A stretch of DNA of 13,532 bases from Pseudomonadota bacterium (GCA_023390395.1 JAEWCY010000214.1:1-13532), one strand, 5' to 3'; numbered from the stretch's first letter, positions 6,445-13,532 are shown. The notes: generated from the letters alone by a model not told the origin. Program-made: numbers and translations.

Positions 6445-6459
6445 TGATATTGATTTTCA
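6445..6459. promoter_or_regulatory. Fur-box-like site
   Basis: TGATATTGATTTTCA agrees with the delta-proteobacterial Fur consensus TGAAAATNATTTTCA at 12 of 14 specified positions. It lies in an AT-rich stretch 58 bp before the transglutaminase-like gene. TTGATA within it could serve as a -35 element, so iron-loaded Fur would block the promoter. A perfect 12-bp palindrome, ACATAGCTATGT, follows at 6466-6477. Supported by sequence only. Confidence 0.5.
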
Positions 6460-6517
6460 AAACCAACATAGCTATGTGGTTCTCCTGCCCCTGGCAAATT
6501 CCATCCGGCGGTGCCAC

Positions 6518-7519
6518 ATGCCTTGGTTTTCTGGAGTACGGGAGACGTTTTTTTTGATTCTTCTGTGCAGCGCTGTCTTTTTTTTGGCCCTCCTTCTCTG
6601 GAATATTTTTTTGTTACGTCGAGAGAATATTCATATCAACCAATGTGCGAGTAAAATAGTCTCTCTGTCGACCACGGATACCGAGACTGCGCTTCTGATG
6701 CTGCGCTTTGTCACCGACCTTGCGACATCCGCGGTAGGGCTGGCCGGGTTTTACGAAAATCTCACCAAACACGGCTGGACAGGGGCTTTTTATGGAGCGC
6801 TTCCGTTCAACCTCATCCCGCCGGGCGTCGTTTTGCGCCACGGCATCTCGTATACCGGCCCTTGCGGGGCCAAATCGAAGCTGCTGCTCGCCCTTTTGAG
6901 GAGCGCCGGCATCAGGGGCAGGGAACTGAACCTGATCGGCGAGGACGGCGTGCCGTACCATACGTTGGTGGAAGCCACCATCGATGGCACGGATACGCCT
7001 CTCGACCCGACCTTCGGCCTCCACTTCGTGGACGCACAAGGCCGGTTCATCCGAACAAGGGAGATAAAATACCGTTACGACCGCTACAGGGATTACATAG
7101 CCGAGAGATTTCCGTCCTATCCCCTCGACCGGTACACATACGCCAACGCCATCCCTTGCTGCGTTCACGACGTCGTGATCGCCTTGCTGCGGATGCTGCA
7201 AATCGTGTCCCGGGACTATGCGAACATCCAGCACGTCGACAGGCTTCTCGGAAAAATCCTCCCGAGGCGTCTCCTCGAGCGCGATTTCCCACTGGCCGCG
7301 CTCGTGTCCAGGCCCAGGCATTCCTTTCTCGCCGTCGCGACCGTCTGCTTCACGCTCTGCCTCTCCCTGGCCGTTGCGGCCGTGGCGCCGAAACCCCGCG
7401 CCGGCGACGCCTCCATCCCGCTTCGCCTGCAGAAAAGCTCGGGCGCCTCGCCATCCAGGCCCGACGCCTCGCCTCTCCCCGTTCGCGGCGGCCCTCCCCG
7501 GACGCCCGCATCGTCGTGA
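6518..7519 (+). CDS. Membrane-anchored transglutaminase-like protein
   Basis: 333 residues from the ATG at 6518. The hydrophobic helix at 9-33 anchors the N-terminus. The transglutaminase-like (papain-fold) core follows, with Cys116 in GPCGAKSK, His148 in PYHTLVEA and Asp163 in PLDPTFGL, the order and spacing of the Cys-His-Asp triad. A second hydrophobic segment (269-290) precedes a Pro/Ser/Arg-rich tail that may be poorly conserved read-through. Such proteins act as cysteine proteases or amide-forming enzymes; the substrate is unknown. The first 150 bases are far more AT-rich than the neighbours, with T8, T8 and T7 runs, suggesting acquisition from elsewhere. No strong ribosome binding site precedes this ATG, and a GTG at 6476 would add 14 residues, so the start is uncertain. 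It appears monocistronic behind a Fur-like site. Confidence 0.8.
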   Translation: MPWFSGVRETFFLILLCSAVFFLALLLWNIFLLRRENIHINQCASKIVSLSTTDTETALLMLRFVTDLATSAVGLAGFYENLTKHGWTGAFYGALPFNLIPPGVVLRHGISYTGPCGAKSKLLLALLRSAGIRGRELNLIGEDGVPYHTLVEATIDGTDTPLDPTFGLHFVDAQGRFIRTREIKYRYDRYRDYIAERFPSYPLDRYTYANAIPCCVHDVVIALLRMLQIVSRDYANIQHVDRLLGKILPRRLLERDFPLAALVSRPRHSFLAVATVCFTLCLSLAVAAVAPKPRAGDASIPLRLQKSSGASPSRPDASPLPVRGGPPRTPASS

Positions 7520-8016
7520 CTTTTGGCCCAGAGCAGGGCGTTGACATCCCGTTGCCCGGACGGTTTCCGCACCCTGCCCGGGACCATCGAGCGCGCGGGC
7601 GTGTTGCGCCGGGCCTTGCCGCGACCGGACGCGTCCCGCCTCCCAGCCGCCCGGAGCCGGCCTCCGTTTCGCCGCCTCGCCCCGGGGCGTTCCCTTGCTT
7701 CGGAACGCTTGACGCAGGGGCCGCCAGGGAAGATACCTGCAATGCGGCCTGAAACCATTGACGAAAGCGACATCCCACGGCAACAAAAAGGCTTCGGGCA
7801 AGCTGCCGTCCGAGACTGTCGCCGTGATGAAGTCCAGGCGGCCTCCAAGAGTTGCCGTGTCGCGCAGTGATCCTGTGGTGTCGTGGCTGACAAGAAGTTT
7901 TTCCGTTGTTTCGCATCAGGCGACGCCTGTTTCCCTTTCGGCATTGATCGGCGAGCGTCGATAAACCTGCATGCCCTTTCCGTTCAAGCATTGTTCTATC
8001 GCCAAAGGATTCTCAC
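7520..8016. other. Intergenic stretch with no recognised gene
   Basis: 497 bp between the transglutaminase-like and porin genes. Composition is closer to non-coding or decayed DNA than to the flanking genes. The segment of roughly 7760-7960 is open in more than one frame: a TTG-initiated plus frame at 7758-7964, and a minus frame without a credible start. I recognise neither and neither has a good ribosome binding site. The last 14 bases include AAAGGA, the binding site for the porin. No convincing -35/-10 or -24/-12 promoter for the porin was found, though it should lie here. Confidence 0.5.
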
Positions 8017-9444
8017 ATGCCCAGACTCTCGCGTCTTCTTGTCGTCTGGCTTGCCCTCTTCCTCGCAACTACCGCCCGCGCCGAGACCACGGTGCGCATG
8101 TACGGCGACTTCCGCGTCCAGGGCACGTACTTCACCAACCAGAACTTCACCGGTTGGAACGCGACCGGGACCCAGACCGAGGAAACGCTGACCATCTGGC
8201 AACGCCTGCGCCTGCACGTCGACCTGGCCGCCAGTGAAAATCTCGCCTTCCGCCTGGGGCTTCGCGTCAACAACCAGACCTGGGGCACGGACTACCTGAC
8301 CGCGGCCAACCCCGCCGTGGCCATCCAGCCCTACCAAGCCTACCTCCAGTTCACCGTGCCCGACACCCGCGTGGTCGTCACCGCAGGCCTGCAGCCCGTG
8401 AGCCTGCCCCATACCCCGATCTTCTACGATTCGGTGATCCTCTCCGCCGACTCCGGCAACAACGACGCCGCGGCCCTGATCGTCTCGGCCCCCCTTGTCG
8501 CCGACCGCCTGACCGCGACCGTGGGCTACGCCCGCCTGGTGGACACGAACAGGACCTTCGACCCGACCACCAGGCAAGTGGACGACGCATTCGACCTGGC
8601 CCTGGCCACCGCCGCCCTGACCCTGCCCGGGGCGTCCGTCACCCCCTTCGGCGCGGTCGGCATCCTCGGCAAAAGCGCCAACCTGCCGGGCTCCATGGCC
8701 AACACCATGCGCTCGGCCGGCTCTTTCGTCGCGCCGACCGGCTACGCCGACGACCAGGCGGCCGCCCTGTGGGCCGGGACGGCGGTCACCGTCACCGCCC
8801 TGGACCCGGTGCGCTTCTACGCCGACCTGGCCTACGGCGACGCCGGCTTCGCCGACCGGCGACGCAACCGCCGCCACGGCTGGTTTGCGGACTGGGCCGT
8901 GGAATACACCGGCTTTTCCCTGTTCGCGCCCCAGCTCATGGCCTGGTGGAGCACCGGCGAGGACGCGAGCCTGGCCAACGGCTCCGAGCGCCTGCCCACC
9001 ATCTACACGGCCTGGGGTCCGGCCGGGTCCTTTCTCTTCGACGCCGACCAGAATCTGACCCACGCCGCCCTCGCCACCACCCCCCAGGGCAGCACGGGCC
9101 TGAACTTGAATTTCAACAATATCAACATCGTATCCAAACTCACTTCCCTTGCCGCCGTGTCCTTCGCCACGGGCACGAACTCCCCGGCCGGCCTGCGCAA
9201 GGCCGTGGGCGCGACCGGCGGCCCCGGGCAGTACGTGACCATGGGCCAGGACCTGGCCCTGGGCGAGAGCCTGCTGTCCGTGGCCACGGAGCACGTCTAC
9301 GCCCTGTACGACTCCCTGGAGCTGATCGCTGAGACCGGCTTCGCCCATGCCTACGGCCTTCGCGAAAGCATCTGGGGCCGGCGCATGACCCGCGCCGCCG
9401 GCGACGCCTGGCAGGGAGCCCTCGGCCTGCGATACCGCTTCTGA
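8017..9444 (+). CDS. Outer-membrane homotrimeric porin (Desulfovibrio major porin family)
   Basis: 475 residues. A signal peptide spans residues 1-22, with hydrophobic core LLVVWLALFLA and an Ala-Arg-Ala cleavage site. The mature part has alternating beta-strand patterns throughout and family hallmarks that I recognise: MYGDFRV near the start, NQNFTGWNA, LTIWQRLRL, NPAVAIQPYQAYLQF, DSGNNDAAALIVSAP, TALDPVRFYADLAYGD and WGRRM near the end. It ends in a C-terminal phenylalanine (YRF), the usual signal for outer-membrane insertion by the BAM complex. This family forms the abundant trimeric general porins of Desulfovibrio. The start is set by AAAGGA seven bases before ATG. The next gene, glutamate decarboxylase, begins 31 bp downstream with its own binding site, so the two are probably cotranscribed. 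Confidence 0.95.
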   Translation: MPRLSRLLVVWLALFLATTARAETTVRMYGDFRVQGTYFTNQNFTGWNATGTQTEETLTIWQRLRLHVDLAASENLAFRLGLRVNNQTWGTDYLTAANPAVAIQPYQAYLQFTVPDTRVVVTAGLQPVSLPHTPIFYDSVILSADSGNNDAAALIVSAPLVADRLTATVGYARLVDTNRTFDPTTRQVDDAFDLALATAALTLPGASVTPFGAVGILGKSANLPGSMANTMRSAGSFVAPTGYADDQAAALWAGTAVTVTALDPVRFYADLAYGDAGFADRRRNRRHGWFADWAVEYTGFSLFAPQLMAWWSTGEDASLANGSERLPTIYTAWGPAGSFLFDADQNLTHAALATTPQGSTGLNLNFNNINIVSKLTSLAAVSFATGTNSPAGLRKAVGATGGPGQYVTMGQDLALGESLLSVATEHVYALYDSLELIAETGFAHAYGLRESIWGRRMTRAAGDAWQGALGLRYRF

Positions 9445-9475
9445 TCCTCCGCCGCTTTCACGAAGGAACACCGCC

Positions 9476-10870
9476 ATGCCGCTGCACGAAAAAAAAGCGC
9501 TTCGAAACGCTTGCTTCGACGATGTCTACGCTTCCGCCGACCTGTCGGAGCGCCTGCCCCGCCGCCATTTCCCTCTCAAGGAGATCGACGCGCGCCACGC
9601 CTACCAGGCTGTGCACGACGAACTGATGCTCGACGGCAACTCCCGCCAGAACCTGGCCACCTTCTGCCAGACCTGGGTGGAGCCGGAGGTGCGCCGGCTC
9701 ATGGACGAGTGCCTCGACAAGAACATGATCGACAAGGACGAGTATCCGCAGACGGCAGAACTGGAGGCGCGTTGCGTGCGCATGCTGGCCGACCTCTGGC
9801 GCGCGCCCGAGTCGGCGGGCGCCGTGGGCTGCTCCACCACCGGATCGAGCGAAGCGGCCATGCTCGGCGGGCTGGCCATGAAATGGCGCTGGCGCGCCGC
9901 CCGACAGGCCGCCGGCAAGCCGGCCGACAGGCCCAACCTGGTCTGCGGCCCGGTCCAGATCTGCTGGCACAAGTTCGCCCGCTACTGGGATGTGGAGCTG
10001 CGCGAGATCCCCATGGAGGGCGAGCGGCTCATCATGAGCCCCGAGGAGGCCGTGGCGCGCTGCGACGAGAACACCATCGGCGTGGTCCCCACCCTGGGCG
10101 TGACCTTCACCTGCCAGTACGAGCCCGTGGCCGAGGTATGCGCCGCCCTGGACAAGCTGCGCGACGACACCGGCCTCGACGTCCCGGTGCATGTGGACGC
10201 GGCCAGCGGCGGCTTCCTGGCCCCCTTCTGCCAGCCGGACCTGGCCTGGGACTTCCGCCTGCCCCGGGTCCGGTCCATCAACGCCTCGGGCCACAAGTTC
10301 GGCCTGTCGCCGCTCGGCGTCGGCTGGGCGCTGTGGCGCGACGCGGCCGACCTGCCCGAGGACCTCGTCTTTCGCGTCAACTACCTGGGCGGCGACATGC
10401 CCACCTTCGCCCTCAACTTCTCGCGCCCGGGCGGACAGATCGTGGCCCAGTACTACAACTTCCTGCGCCTGGGCCACGAGGGCTACCGCAAGATCCAGGA
10501 GGCCTGCTACCGCACGGCCGCCTACCTGGGCGACGCCTTGCGGGCCATCGCCTGCTTCGACGTCATCTACGACGGACGGGGCGGCATTCCGGCCGTGAGC
10601 TGGAGCCTGGCCGCCGGGGCCGACCCCGGCTTCACCCTCTACGACCTGTCCGACCGGCTGCGCTCCCGGGGCTGGCAGGTCCCGGCCTATTCCATGCCCG
10701 CCCACCGCCAGGACCTGGTGGTCATGCGCGCCCTGGCGCGCCACGGCTTCAGTCGCGACATGGCCGACCTGCTGGTGGCCGACCTCAAGCGCTGCCTGGA
10801 CTACTTCGCCCAAAACCCCGTGCGCCATCCCCTGACGGCCGAAACGGCGGGAGGGTTCAACCACACCTAG
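9476..10870 (+). CDS. gadB: Glutamate decarboxylase (PLP-dependent, GadB type)
   Basis: 464 residues, nearly the length of E. coli GadB (466) and similar along its whole length. It converts L-glutamate plus a proton to 4-aminobutyrate and CO2 in the cytoplasm, raising internal pH. Visible residues: Thr62/Phe63 in NLATFCQTW, Ser124/Ser125 in the GSSEA cofactor-phosphate motif, Asp241 in HVDAASGGF (pyridine-nitrogen contact), and His273-Lys274 in SGHKFG, the PLP Schiff-base lysine. The C-terminus FNHT keeps the penultimate histidine (His463) that, as His465 in E. coli, caps the active site at neutral pH. Acid-triggered activation is therefore expected. The start follows AAGGAA. It lies 31 bp after the porin gene. 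No glutamate/GABA antiporter gene is in the window, so supply and export must be encoded elsewhere. Confidence 0.96.
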   Translation: MPLHEKKALRNACFDDVYASADLSERLPRRHFPLKEIDARHAYQAVHDELMLDGNSRQNLATFCQTWVEPEVRRLMDECLDKNMIDKDEYPQTAELEARCVRMLADLWRAPESAGAVGCSTTGSSEAAMLGGLAMKWRWRAARQAAGKPADRPNLVCGPVQICWHKFARYWDVELREIPMEGERLIMSPEEAVARCDENTIGVVPTLGVTFTCQYEPVAEVCAALDKLRDDTGLDVPVHVDAASGGFLAPFCQPDLAWDFRLPRVRSINASGHKFGLSPLGVGWALWRDAADLPEDLVFRVNYLGGDMPTFALNFSRPGGQIVAQYYNFLRLGHEGYRKIQEACYRTAAYLGDALRAIACFDVIYDGRGGIPAVSWSLAAGADPGFTLYDLSDRLRSRGWQVPAYSMPAHRQDLVVMRALARHGFSRDMADLLVADLKRCLDYFAQNPVRHPLTAETAGGFNHT

Positions 10871-10899
10871 CGTTGTCTTCTTGAAGGCGTCGCGCCGGA

Positions 10900-10940
10900 C
10901 GTATCGAAGGGGCGAGGCGAGCGTCGCTCCCCGCGATACG
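10900..10940. terminator. Strong hairpin after gadB
   Basis: Nested arms CGTATCG/CGATACG, GGGG/CCCC and GCGA/TCGC close on the loop GCG, 30 bases after the gadB stop codon. The stem is long and stable. No T run follows, so it is a candidate transcription end or 3' mRNA stabiliser, not a textbook intrinsic terminator. Confidence 0.5.
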
Positions 10941-11089
10941 GCGACGGCCCGGCGACGCGCTTCGTTTCGGCGGCACACCCGCGCCCGCCGGCGCGACCGA
11001 CACGGCCGCGCATCAGGCCCCCGGCCGTGCGTCGCTGGGGAGTCCGTGCGGCTTGCCGCCGGCGTTTCTTCGTTTCTACACGACTTGCC

Positions 11090-11108
11090 CAGTATGATTT
11101 GCAATACA
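11090..11108. promoter_or_regulatory. GATTTGCAA motif, copy A upstream of the chemoreceptor
   Basis: Contains GATTTGCAA (11096-11104) flanked by GTAT and ATAC, giving a short dyad. The same 9-mer lies in operators 1 and 3 of the 2308-2433 array. It is about 315 bp upstream of the predicted sigma-54 start, far but possible for an enhancer. Confidence 0.4.
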
Positions 11109-11140
11109 CGGGCCCCTCGAGCTTGCATGCCTTTGGCGTG

Positions 11141-11166
11141 ATTGCATGCATGATCTGCAATTGCAC
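11141..11166. promoter_or_regulatory. TTGCA/TGCAA inverted repeat with GATCTGCAA, copy B
   Basis: ATTGCA and TGCAAT flank nine bases. The right part reads GATCTGCAA (11152-11160), matching operator 2 except for one base. A second TTGCATGC copy lies 19 bp upstream at 11123-11130. It is roughly 259 bp before the predicted start. Confidence 0.4.
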
Positions 11167-11169
11167 GGC

Positions 11170-11186
11170 GGCCCGGGTCCCGGGCC
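11170..11186. repeat. Perfect GC palindrome (GGCCCGGG-T-CCCGGGCC)
   Basis: Eight-base arms around one central base, between motif copies B and C. The location inside a regulatory region is suggestive, but in DNA this GC-rich a short palindrome may have no function. Confidence 0.4.
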
Positions 11187-11222
11187 AGCCGCCTCCGGAA
11201 ACGTCGACCAGACAAGCTGCCC

Positions 11223-11243
11223 TGATTGCAATGCCCGGCATGC
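11223..11243. promoter_or_regulatory. ATTGCAAT dyad, copy C
   Basis: TGATTGCAATGCC (11223-11235) contains the perfect octamer palindrome ATTGCAAT, followed by GGCATGC that partly mirrors GCAATGCC. It is about 187 bp upstream of the predicted sigma-54 start, the best enhancer distance among the three copies. It is the least similar of the three to GATTTGCAA. Confidence 0.35.
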
Positions 11244-11388
11244 GAAGCGGCCCAGGCCGAATTCCCTGGAACTTCCGGAATTATCCTTCGCCTTCGCGGC
11301 TTTCTCGTTTTCTTTTCGCCTCGACGCCCCTGCTTTTCATGCCCTGTTGCTTCGCCACGCCACGCAACGTCGCGCCGTGAACATGCAT

Positions 11389-11404
11389 TGGAATTTTTTT
11401 TGCA
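11389..11404 (+). promoter_or_regulatory. Sigma-54 (-24/-12) promoter of the chemoreceptor gene
   Basis: TGGAATT, four bases, then TTGCA. GG at 11390-11391 and GC at 11402-11403 have the exact 12-bp spacing, and the -12 block is a perfect match; three bases of the -24 block deviate. The spacer is an unbroken T8 run. Predicted start is about 11415, leaving a 76-base leader before the ATG at 11491. Confidence 0.65.
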
Positions 11405-11490
11405 GACCGTGCAGGAAAACAGGCTTCTCCCCCCGGAGCGCTCCGAAGCGGCGTCCAGACTTCGCTTTTCCCTTCCAATCAGGAGGTTTC

Positions 11491-13532
11491 ATGCGCCTCG
11501 GCATCACGCACAAAATCGTTCTCCTCACGGCGTCTGCCGTGGTCGTCTCCGCCCTGGTGGTGCTTGTTTCCGGTCGGCTGGCCTTTCAGGATGGCTTTTC
11601 CAAGGAATACGACGCGGCCATCGCGGCCTTTGCCAGGGTGGGGGAAGACCGCGTCGCAAACGTGAGCGCCGCCCTGGCCAACACGGCCAAGACCCAGGCC
11701 GTGCGGCCCAACGTCGTGGCCGGCCTGGCCACGGGCAACGCCGCCCAGCTCTCCCAGTTCGCCAAGGACATCCTGTCCGTGGGCCAAGCCGACGGCGTCG
11801 TCTTCTCCGACGCCTCCGGCGCGGTGGTCGCCTCGGCCGGGGACGCGACGGGCCTGGAGGAAGCCCTGGCCAAGGCCCAGGCCAAGATCCGGGCCGGCGG
11901 GGAATCGGCCGGATTCGTGGCCGTGTCCGGAGACCGTCTGCCCTTTCTCGTCAGCGTCCCGGTGCGCAGGGACGGCGCGGTGGTCGGCATGGTGAGCCTT
12001 GTCGACGACCTGGCCACGGGCAATGCCCTGGTCGACGCCCTGGGCCGCATCCTGGGCGTGGAAGCGACGCTTTTTTCCGGGGCCAGGCGCGTGTCCACCA
12101 CCATCGTCGAACACGGCGGCCGGGCCGTGGGCACCTTGATCGAGGACGCCGAGGTCAAGGACCGGGTCCTCGGCCGGGGCGAAACGGTCTTCAAGCACCT
12201 GCGTCTTTTCGGACGGCCCTTCATCGCGGTCTACTGGCCCCTGGCCGACGCCTCGGGCAGGCCCGCGGGCATCGGCTTCGTGGGCAAATCCATGGATGAG
12301 CTCACCAATACCTTGTCGAGCGTCACGCGCGCGGCCGGGTTGTCGGCCCTGGCCGCCGTCGCCCTCCTCGGCGGCCTGGCCGTTTGGGCCTCGCGCCTGC
12401 TCACCCGGCCCGTCATCGCCCTGGCCGCCTTCACCAAGGCCGTGGCGGCCGGCAGGTTCGACGCCGCCCTGCCGGCCGCCGGCGGCGACGAAGTGGGGAG
12501 CCTGACCCGGGACATCGGCCGTATGGTGGACACGCTTCGGGACAAGATCGCCGAAGCCGAGGCCGCCGTGGAAACGGCCCGCCAGGAATCGGAAAACGCC
12601 TGCAAGGCGCAGCTCGCGGCCGAGGCGGCCAGGCGAGAGGGCGAATCCGCCCGGCGAGAAGGCGTGCTCCACGCGGCCGAGCGCCTGGGGGAAGTGGTTT
12701 CCGTGGTGACCGCCGCCTCGGACGCCTTGCGCGGCCGCATCGGCCAGTCGCGCCAAGGCTCGGACGCCCAGTCCGCCCGGGTGGCGGAAACGGCCACCTC
12801 CATGGAACAGATGAACGCCACGGTCCTCGAGGTGGCCCAGAACGCCTCCCAGGCCGCCGCCACCACCGACGAGGCCCGTGGCAGGGCCGAGCGCGGCTCG
12901 GCCATCGTGGCCGAGGCGGTCTCGCGCATCCGCGCCGTGCGCGACCAGGCCCTGGCGCTCAAGGAGGACATGGGGCATCTCGGCCAGCGGGCCCGGGACA
13001 TCGGCGCGGTCATCGGCGTGATCAACGACATCGCCGACCAGACGAACCTGCTGGCCTTAAACGCCGCCATCGAGGCGGCCCGGGCCGGCGAGGCCGGTCG
13101 GGGCTTCGCCGTGGTGGCCGACGAGGTCAGAAAGCTCGCCGAGAAGACCATGGCCGCCACCCGCGAGGTCGGCGACGCCATCCACGGCATCCAGCAGGGC
13201 GCGCAGGGGACCATCGGCGCGGTGGAGCGCTCCGTGGCCGCCATCGCCGAGGCCACGGACAAGGCCCAGGAATCGGGCCAGTCCCTTGGCGAGATCGTCA
13301 CCCTGGTGGAAGCGGCCTCGGACCAGGTCCGGGCCATCGCCACGGCCACGGAGGAGCAGTCTTCGGCCGCGGAGGAGATCAGCCGTTCCATCACCGAAAT
13401 AAACGCCATCTCGGCCGAGACCAGCCAGGCCATGGCCGAGGCGGCCACGGCCGTGGCCGAGGTGGCGGCCCAGGCCACCACCCTGCTCGAACTCATCGCC
13501 TCCATGCGCGCCGAAGCCACGCAGACGCCGGG
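11491..13532 (+). CDS. Methyl-accepting chemotaxis protein (partial, runs off the right edge)
   Basis: 680 residues are visible with no stop. The ATG follows AGGAGG by four bases. TM1 (about 9-28) and TM2 (about 281-300) bracket a periplasmic sensor of roughly 250 residues. Its pattern (VVFSDASGAVVAS, then VPVRRDGAVVGMVSL) fits a Cache-type small-molecule sensor; ligand unknown. A HAMP linker follows (about 300-348), then a long Ala/Glu-rich coiled coil. The cytoplasmic signalling hairpin (about 513-553) has the conserved DIADQTNLLALNAAIEAARA core followed by GRGFAVVADEVRKLAEKT, which binds CheA/CheW. Glu/Gln-rich stretches such as ATEEQSSAAEEISRS look like methylation sites. The visible end (LLELIASMRAE) is where many such receptors stop, though some Desulfovibrio receptors continue into a hemerythrin domain. 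The upstream sigma-54 promoter suggests conditional expression. Confidence 0.93.
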   Translation, partial: MRLGITHKIVLLTASAVVVSALVVLVSGRLAFQDGFSKEYDAAIAAFARVGEDRVANVSAALANTAKTQAVRPNVVAGLATGNAAQLSQFAKDILSVGQADGVVFSDASGAVVASAGDATGLEEALAKAQAKIRAGGESAGFVAVSGDRLPFLVSVPVRRDGAVVGMVSLVDDLATGNALVDALGRILGVEATLFSGARRVSTTIVEHGGRAVGTLIEDAEVKDRVLGRGETVFKHLRLFGRPFIAVYWPLADASGRPAGIGFVGKSMDELTNTLSSVTRAAGLSALAAVALLGGLAVWASRLLTRPVIALAAFTKAVAAGRFDAALPAAGGDEVGSLTRDIGRMVDTLRDKIAEAEAAVETARQESENACKAQLAAEAARREGESARREGVLHAAERLGEVVSVVTAASDALRGRIGQSRQGSDAQSARVAETATSMEQMNATVLEVAQNASQAAATTDEARGRAERGSAIVAEAVSRIRAVRDQALALKEDMGHLGQRARDIGAVIGVINDIADQTNLLALNAAIEAARAGEAGRGFAVVADEVRKLAEKTMAATREVGDAIHGIQQGAQGTIGAVERSVAAIAEATDKAQESGQSLGEIVTLVEAASDQVRAIATATEEQSSAAEEISRSITEINAISAETSQAMAEAATAVAEVAAQATTLLELIASMRAEATQTP

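Larger units (their letters stand above)
10871..11490. other. Long intergenic region between gadB and the chemoreceptor
   Basis: 620 bp with no supported gene on either strand. It holds a hairpin (10900-10940), a run of TTGCA/TGCAA motifs (11090-11243), a GC palindrome (11170-11186), a pyrimidine-rich stretch (about 11283-11345) and a sigma-54 promoter (11389-11404). The frames that are open here give Arg-rich, low-complexity products without ribosome binding sites. Confidence 0.6.

Noticed and set aside
7538..7566. TTGACA just after the transglutaminase-like stop as a promoter for the porin
   Set aside because: A perfect -35 hexamer but no acceptable -10 element at 16-19 bp, and it lies almost 480 bp from the porin start.
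7758..7964. TTG-initiated 68-codon frame in the gap before the porin
   Set aside because: No ribosome binding site, rare start codon and no recognised homology; kept only as part of the intergenic description.
10867..11241. Minus-strand 124-codon frame in the gadB-chemoreceptor gap
   Set aside because: Arg-rich product without domains, and it would read across the hairpin and the regulatory motifs.
12231..13520. A 429-codon minus-strand frame opposite the chemoreceptor
   Set aside because: Ser/Ala/Arg-rich shadow of the conserved signalling domain on the plus strand.

Overview
The window reads as chromosome from a GC-rich sulfate-reducing Desulfovibrionaceae bacterium (Desulfovibrio/Solidesulfovibrio type). 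This rests on a trimeric-porin gene of the Desulfovibrio major outer-membrane family, a Lon protease with a built-in receiver domain, a TSUP permease set among universal stress proteins (Usp), and a GC-rich extragenic palindrome of a kind I associate with these genomes. Most genes have strong GC third-position bias. The exception is an AT-rich patch around 6430-6660.

Layout. Positions 1-190 hold no gene I can assign, only a palindromic element at 116-163. A minus-strand gene (191-2215) encodes a Lon-type protease with a response-regulator receiver domain. A 358-bp divergent region (2216-2573) follows. It holds three related 17-bp inverted repeats, a perfect 13-bp-arm inverted repeat and a sigma-54 (-24/-12) promoter. 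That promoter faces a plus-strand gene set: a Usp-like domain fused to a two-helix membrane protein (2574-3368), a TSUP/TauE-type anion permease (3401-4444), a tandem Usp (4464-5360), a small membrane protein (5384-5677) and a degenerate NifU/IscU-like protein (5772-6224). Gaps between the first four genes are 19-32 bp, so they look like an operon.

After a hairpin, an AT-rich stretch carries a Fur-box-like site ahead of a membrane-anchored transglutaminase-like protein (6518-7519). A 497-bp stretch with no recognisable gene separates it from a likely two-gene unit: outer-membrane porin (8017-9444) and glutamate decarboxylase GadB (9476-10870). A 620-bp intergenic region (10871-11490) has a strong hairpin, further TTGCA-type motifs resembling those at 2308-2433, and a second sigma-54 promoter. 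That promoter drives a methyl-accepting chemotaxis protein that runs off the right edge (11491-13532).

How the parts may work together (inference). Two sigma-54 promoters, each preceded by copies of GATYTGCAA, suggest that one enhancer-binding regulator could coordinate the permease/stress operon and the chemoreceptor. The divergent Lon-receiver protein could adjust protein turnover in response to a phosphorelay whose kinase is not in this window. GadB would consume protons by decarboxylating glutamate, and the porin may admit substrate to the periplasm. No RNA genes, CRISPR arrays or intact insertion sequences were seen.
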